The notes under the pieces are model-generated. The model saw only the letters and a list, made by a program, of their open reading frames with translations. It made no database searches and had not been told where the DNA came from. The translations under genes were made by a program, and so were the position numbers. A DNA stretch of 32,144 bases from Caulobacterales bacterium (GTDB taxonomy: Bacteria > Pseudomonadota > Alphaproteobacteria > Caulobacterales > Caulobacteraceae), in the NCBI GenBank assembly GCA_947474805.1, contig CANJKM010000007.1, forward strand, positions 1 to 32,144, written 5' to 3'. Shown here piece after piece: positions 28,756 to 32,144 of the stretch (the stretch's first letter is position 1; each line of letters opens with the position of its first letter).

Positions 28756-29963
28756 ACGGCTAGACGGCGGCTGCTCTCGGTGCGGCGGAAGCACCACGCG
28801 GCGGCGAGGCCGGCGATCACTGCCAGCGGTATGATGCGCATCAGGACGGTCGAGCTGGACAGGCCGCCCGACAGCATCAGACCCACCGCCGCCGGTCCGA
28901 CCACCGAGCCAGCCCGGCCCGCGGCCACGGCGGCTCCAACGCCCGCCCCCCGTAAGCGGCTGGCGTAGAGTTCGGGGGTGAGGCCATAGAGGACGAAGGC
29001 CGAAGTGATCACAAAGGCGCCGGCGAAGAAGGCGAGGGAAAGCATGGCCGCAGGCTGGTCGCCGAACGACGCGAGGCCGAGAAGGCTGGCGGCCATGCCC
29101 AGGTAGACCGCGGCGATCATGGTCCGGGGCCGCGAGGTCGCCAGGCCAGCGGCGAAGAGGAGCGTGCCTGTGCAGCCGCCAAGGTTGAACCAGAAGGCCG
29201 CAGCCGCCGCGACCTGCGGCGGGTGGCCCTGGCCCGTCACCAGCAGGGGCAACCAGTTGAGAAACAGGTGGAGTAGGAGGAGGGTGCAGAAGAAGGCGAG
29301 CCACAGGGCGATGGTCGACCCGGCTCGCTCTCTCGAGAAGAGCTCTTTCCACAAGCTTTGGCCGTCGCTTTCCGCCGCGCTCGTCTCGGTCTTCGGCACG
29401 CAGAGCAGAACTAAGGGCGCAAGGAAGATAGGCCCCAGTCCGCCCGCTAGGAAGATCAAGCGCCAGTCGGCGGCGCCGCGCGCGATCTGGGACGCAATCA
29501 GGCCGCCGACCGGGGTTCCGACCCAGAGGGCGGTGGCCATTGACCGCTTCCAGCGAAGCGGGGTGGCGTCGGCGGTGATGGCGATCAGGTTAGGCATGGC
29601 TCCGCCAAGGCCCAGGCCGGTCAGGAAACGGACGAGCACTAAGGCGGCGGGTGTAGCCGCGACTGTCATAACGAGGGAGAAGACGCCGAAGATGACGATG
29701 GAGCCTGCCAGCGCCCAGCGCCGACCGATACGGTCTCCTAGCCAGCCGCCCGGCCCCGCGCCGAAAAAGAGCCCGAGGGGGCCGGCGCTAAACAGCAGGC
29801 CGGCCTGAGTCGGCGAGAGCCCGAACTCTTTCACCAGTTTGGGGGCGGCTACGCCCACGGACTGGATGTCGAGGCCTTCGAGTACGGTGGCCAACAGGCA
29901 GACGGCGATTGTCGAGATCCACACGCGCAGAGTCGTCCTGTCCTCCGCCATGGGAGCCCCCAA
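28752..29963 (-). CDS. MFS transporter, aromatic acid:H+ symporter (AAHS)-like
   Basis: 403 aa; multiple TM segments; GLDIQSVGVAAPKLVKEFGLSPTQAGLLFSAGPLGLFFGAGPGGWLGDRIGRRWAL, RFLTGLGLGGAMPNLIAI; start may be 29951. Confidence 0.9.
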   Translation of the reverse strand: MGAPMAEDRTTLRVWISTIAVCLLATVLEGLDIQSVGVAAPKLVKEFGLSPTQAGLLFSAGPLGLFFGAGPGGWLGDRIGRRWALAGSIVIFGVFSLVMTVAATPAALVLVRFLTGLGLGGAMPNLIAITADATPLRWKRSMATALWVGTPVGGLIASQIARGAADWRLIFLAGGLGPIFLAPLVLLCVPKTETSAAESDGQSLWKELFSRERAGSTIALWLAFFCTLLLLHLFLNWLPLLVTGQGHPPQVAAAAAFWFNLGGCTGTLLFAAGLATSRPRTMIAAVYLGMAASLLGLASFGDQPAAMLSLAFFAGAFVITSAFVLYGLTPELYASRLRGAGVGAAVAAGRAGSVVGPAAVGLMLSGGLSSSTVLMRIIPLAVIAGLAAAWCFRRTESSRRLAV

Positions 29964-30004
29964 TCTGTTGGATTGCTGGTGCGGAGTCGGATCGCCTGGC
30001 GGCG

Positions 30005-30382
30005 CTAGTGGGCTTCGCCGATGACGCGGCCGTCGGCGCCGGCGACCGTCATCAAGCTGCCGCCCGGCTGGCCGTCGCGGAGAGGGCGAATCTTGACCAC
30101 GATCTTGTCGCCCGGCTTGATCGAGTTGCGCTTCCAGCCCTTGCGGGCCAGACCGTTAGGGCTGGTGCCCTCGATCGACCATTCGATCTGCTTGCCCTGC
30201 TGGTTGGGGACATACAGCTGGATCCAGGTGTGTGGATTCTCCCACTGAAATTCCTTCACCGTACCGGTGAGCGTCAGTTCCTTCGTCGCGTCGAACATCG
30301 CGAAGGAGTGGTGGGCGAGGGCCAGCCCCGGAGCGGCGGCGACGCCGGCCGCCAAGGCGACGGCGATCGGATTGAGTTTCAT
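30005..30382 (-). CDS. DUF6152 family exported protein
   Basis: Signal MKLNPIAVALAAGVAAAPGLALA then HHSFAMFDATKELTLTGTVKEFQWENPHTWIQLYV. Confidence 0.82.
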   Translation of the reverse strand: MKLNPIAVALAAGVAAAPGLALAHHSFAMFDATKELTLTGTVKEFQWENPHTWIQLYVPNQQGKQIEWSIEGTSPNGLARKGWKRNSIKPGDKIVVKIRPLRDGQPGGSLMTVAGADGRVIGEAH

Positions 30383-30426
30383 GGCGCGTTCCTTCCTGTC
30401 CTGGGTCTCTATTCGGGCGCGAGGCC

Positions 30427-31212
30427 CTAGTCTTCCTGCTTGGGCAAGACGATCTGGGTCTGGCCCTTCTCGTCTATGTAGAAGCGATTGTTGGTGCAGA
30501 CGTAATCGACGATCTCGTAGTCCTTGATCCGCGAGTAGGTGCGTGTCGATTTGTACGGCGCGGTGAATGCCACCGGGTCGTACATGGTCAGCTCGTCCTC
30601 CATCTTGTCCGGGCTGAGCAGGCGGATGCGCTCAACGATCCGCATCTTGTCGCTGCGGGGCACGCCCGTGCTCTGTATCGGCGTTTCGCCTCGGATGTTG
30701 ACGGTCTCGACGACCAGAGTGTTCCCCTCCCAGTGGCCGGTCGAGTGGCCGTTGAACAGGAGCCCGGCTTCCTCCGGGTCCGGGTGCTTTCGGCCGTCCA
30801 GATAAATGCGGCGAGCCTGATTGAGGTATTCGGTCAGGAGGGTGACCTGCTTATCCTGGATGATCCATTCGAACGGGTAGGGAGTGATCATCAGGCGCGG
30901 CATGCCGGGCGGCGAGCAGTTGGTCGTGGGATCGTTGACGGCTATTCCCTGGGCCGCGAGATCTTGAATCGCCTTATACTTAGCGGCGAACTCAGGCGTG
31001 AAGGGCGGCGGGTTGATCGCGTCGTTGTGACCAGGCGTGTTTCCGCTGGCGGCGCCCTTGGTCGGATCCGTGAAAAGCACGCCCTGGTCCTGCTCCCAAA
31101 TGCCGGAAAAGTCGCGGCTGGCGGGCGTGGGCGCCGCGCTCGTGGAAGGGGCCGATCCCAACGCCAGCCCGGCGAGGACGGTGGACATCAGGATTGAGCG
31201 GAATGCTCGCAT
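30427..31212 (-). CDS. Exported uncharacterised protein ('GHWEG' family)
   Basis: MRAFRSILMSTVLAGLALGSAPSTSAAP signal; FSGIWEQDQ, TNCSPPGMPRLMITPYPFEWI, STGHWEGNTLVVETVNI, VERIRLLSPDKMEDELTMYDPVAFTAPYKSTRTY. Confidence 0.78.
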   Translation of the reverse strand: MRAFRSILMSTVLAGLALGSAPSTSAAPTPASRDFSGIWEQDQGVLFTDPTKGAASGNTPGHNDAINPPPFTPEFAAKYKAIQDLAAQGIAVNDPTTNCSPPGMPRLMITPYPFEWIIQDKQVTLLTEYLNQARRIYLDGRKHPDPEEAGLLFNGHSTGHWEGNTLVVETVNIRGETPIQSTGVPRSDKMRIVERIRLLSPDKMEDELTMYDPVAFTAPYKSTRTYSRIKDYEIVDYVCTNNRFYIDEKGQTQIVLPKQED

Positions 31213-31276
31213 TGGCGTCGCCTTTGATTGGGGCCAGCGGCCCAGGAAGCGGCCAAGCGGCCGCTCGAAAGTTGGG

Positions 31277-31675
31277 TTAGTTGGCGTTGGACGGGTTCTG
31301 CCCAAGCTGGTTATTGGTCTTTTTGCGAACGTCGTCGATGAACTCGGGCGTGACCGGCGCGGCGCCGTTGCCCCAGCTCATCCGGATATGGCTGACAATG
31401 GCCGCCAGCTGCTCGTCGGCAAGGTCGTTCTTGAACGAGGGCATGCCGTTACGCCCGGCCAGGATGGTCCGGGTCAGCTCGGTCGGGTCGCCCTTCACGA
31501 ACGGATTGCTGGCGAGGGCCGGGAAGATTCCCTGAATGCCGGCGCCCTCGGGCTGGTGGCAGGCCGAGCAGTTGTCGATGAAGGTCTGGCGCGGCTCGGC
31601 CGGCGCGGCGCCGCCGACAGCGGGCGCCAGCAGCGCCAGTCCCAGCACAACGGGGATGGCGGCGGCCTTGATCAT
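31277..31675 (-). CDS. Cytochrome c family protein
   Basis: MIKAAAIPVVLGLALLAPAVGGAAPAEPRQTFIDNCSACHQPEGAGIQGIFPALASNPFV (CxxCH), GRNGMPSFKNDLADEQLAAIVSHIRMSWGN (axial Met). Confidence 0.95.
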   Translation of the reverse strand: MIKAAAIPVVLGLALLAPAVGGAAPAEPRQTFIDNCSACHQPEGAGIQGIFPALASNPFVKGDPTELTRTILAGRNGMPSFKNDLADEQLAAIVSHIRMSWGNGAAPVTPEFIDDVRKKTNNQLGQNPSNAN

Positions 31676-32144
31676 GCCTGCTGCACGCGGGCATGCAGCT
31701 TGGCGATCTGTTGCCATGCCGACTCGATGGCCCCGGCCTGCCAGCCGCCCAAATAGGAGAGGTGTTCGCCCGAGAGGTAGATGCGCCCATCGGGTTCGCA
31801 CAGGACAGGGTAGGCGTCCCGGCGCCCTTCCTCAGACCAGCTGGCCCAGCCGCCGAGGTTGTAGCGGTCGAGGTGCCAGGACTTGCTGACGCCGGTCTCG
31901 AACTCCTGGGTGTATTCCGGGAAGATTTCCGTGCCCGCCTCGAGCGCGAACTTGATGCGGTCGGCCGGCGAAAGGGCGCTGACTCGGGCGGCGTCGGCGG
32001 GATTGACGGTGTAGTAGCCGAGGATGACGCCCTTCTTTCCGTACCAGCCGGTCGAGGGCAGGGAGATGTAGTTGACCCCAGGCTTGTCGGTCCAGACGTG
32101 GCCGCCGAAGATTTCGTGCTTGGTCTCCCAGAAGCGCGACTTCA
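31672..32144 (-). CDS. Flavin-dependent monoamine oxidase family protein, 5'-truncated by window edge
   Basis: Manual minus-strand translation: KSRFWETKHEIFGGHVWTDKPGVNYISLPSTGWYGKKGVILGYY...GRIYLSGEHLSYLGGWQAGAIESAWQQIAKLHARVQQA*; ATGA overlap with the cytochrome c start. Confidence 0.85.
   Translation of the reverse strand, partial: KSRFWETKHEIFGGHVWTDKPGVNYISLPSTGWYGKKGVILGYYTVNPADAARVSALSPADRIKFALEAGTEIFPEYTQEFETGVSKSWHLDRYNLGGWASWSEEGRRDAYPVLCEPDGRIYLSGEHLSYLGGWQAGAIESAWQQIAKLHARVQQA

Noticed and set aside
1-32144. CRISPR arrays, tRNA/rRNA genes, transposases, integrases, toxin-antitoxin or phage-defence genes
   Set aside because: None recognised by reading the sequence and ORF set; the window looks metabolic, not mobile

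Overview
The window is GC-rich chromosomal DNA, probably from an alphaproteobacterium of the Caulobacterales/sphingomonad type (inferred from gene content and TonB receptor style). It carries about 30 CDSs and no rRNA, tRNA, CRISPR array or transposase that I can support. From left to right it contains: a glutathione-dependent formaldehyde oxidation pair (adhC/frmA 3' end and S-formylglutathione hydrolase); a VOC protein and tag; a TonB receptor; a siderophore-receptor + PKHD-dioxygenase (piuA/piuC-like) operon behind two tandem Fur-like inverted repeats; YbaN/DUF454; KDPG aldolase; a DUF985 cupin; ligAB-type extradiol dioxygenase subunits; a secreted protein with two TonB-C-like repeats; and GTP-PEPCK. 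Next come seven consecutive genes (15.0-23.4 kb), all with predicted export signals: NUP, M3 peptidase, Tat-FAH, an EthD-like protein, DUF711 and two Tat-DJ-1/PfpI paralogs. These are followed by a homogentisate operon (hppD-hmgA-fahA-maiA-Rieske) with a divergent Lrp regulator, an AAHS-like MFS transporter, and a right-edge module of DUF6152, a 'GHWEG' secreted protein, cytochrome c and flavin amine oxidase. The best novelty candidates are (i) the run of exported versions of normally cytoplasmic enzymes, two of whose promoters share a 17/20-nt operator-like motif, and (ii) the amine oxidase/cytochrome c/GHWEG/DUF6152/MFS cluster, which may be an amine dehydrogenase system using cytochrome c as electron acceptor.
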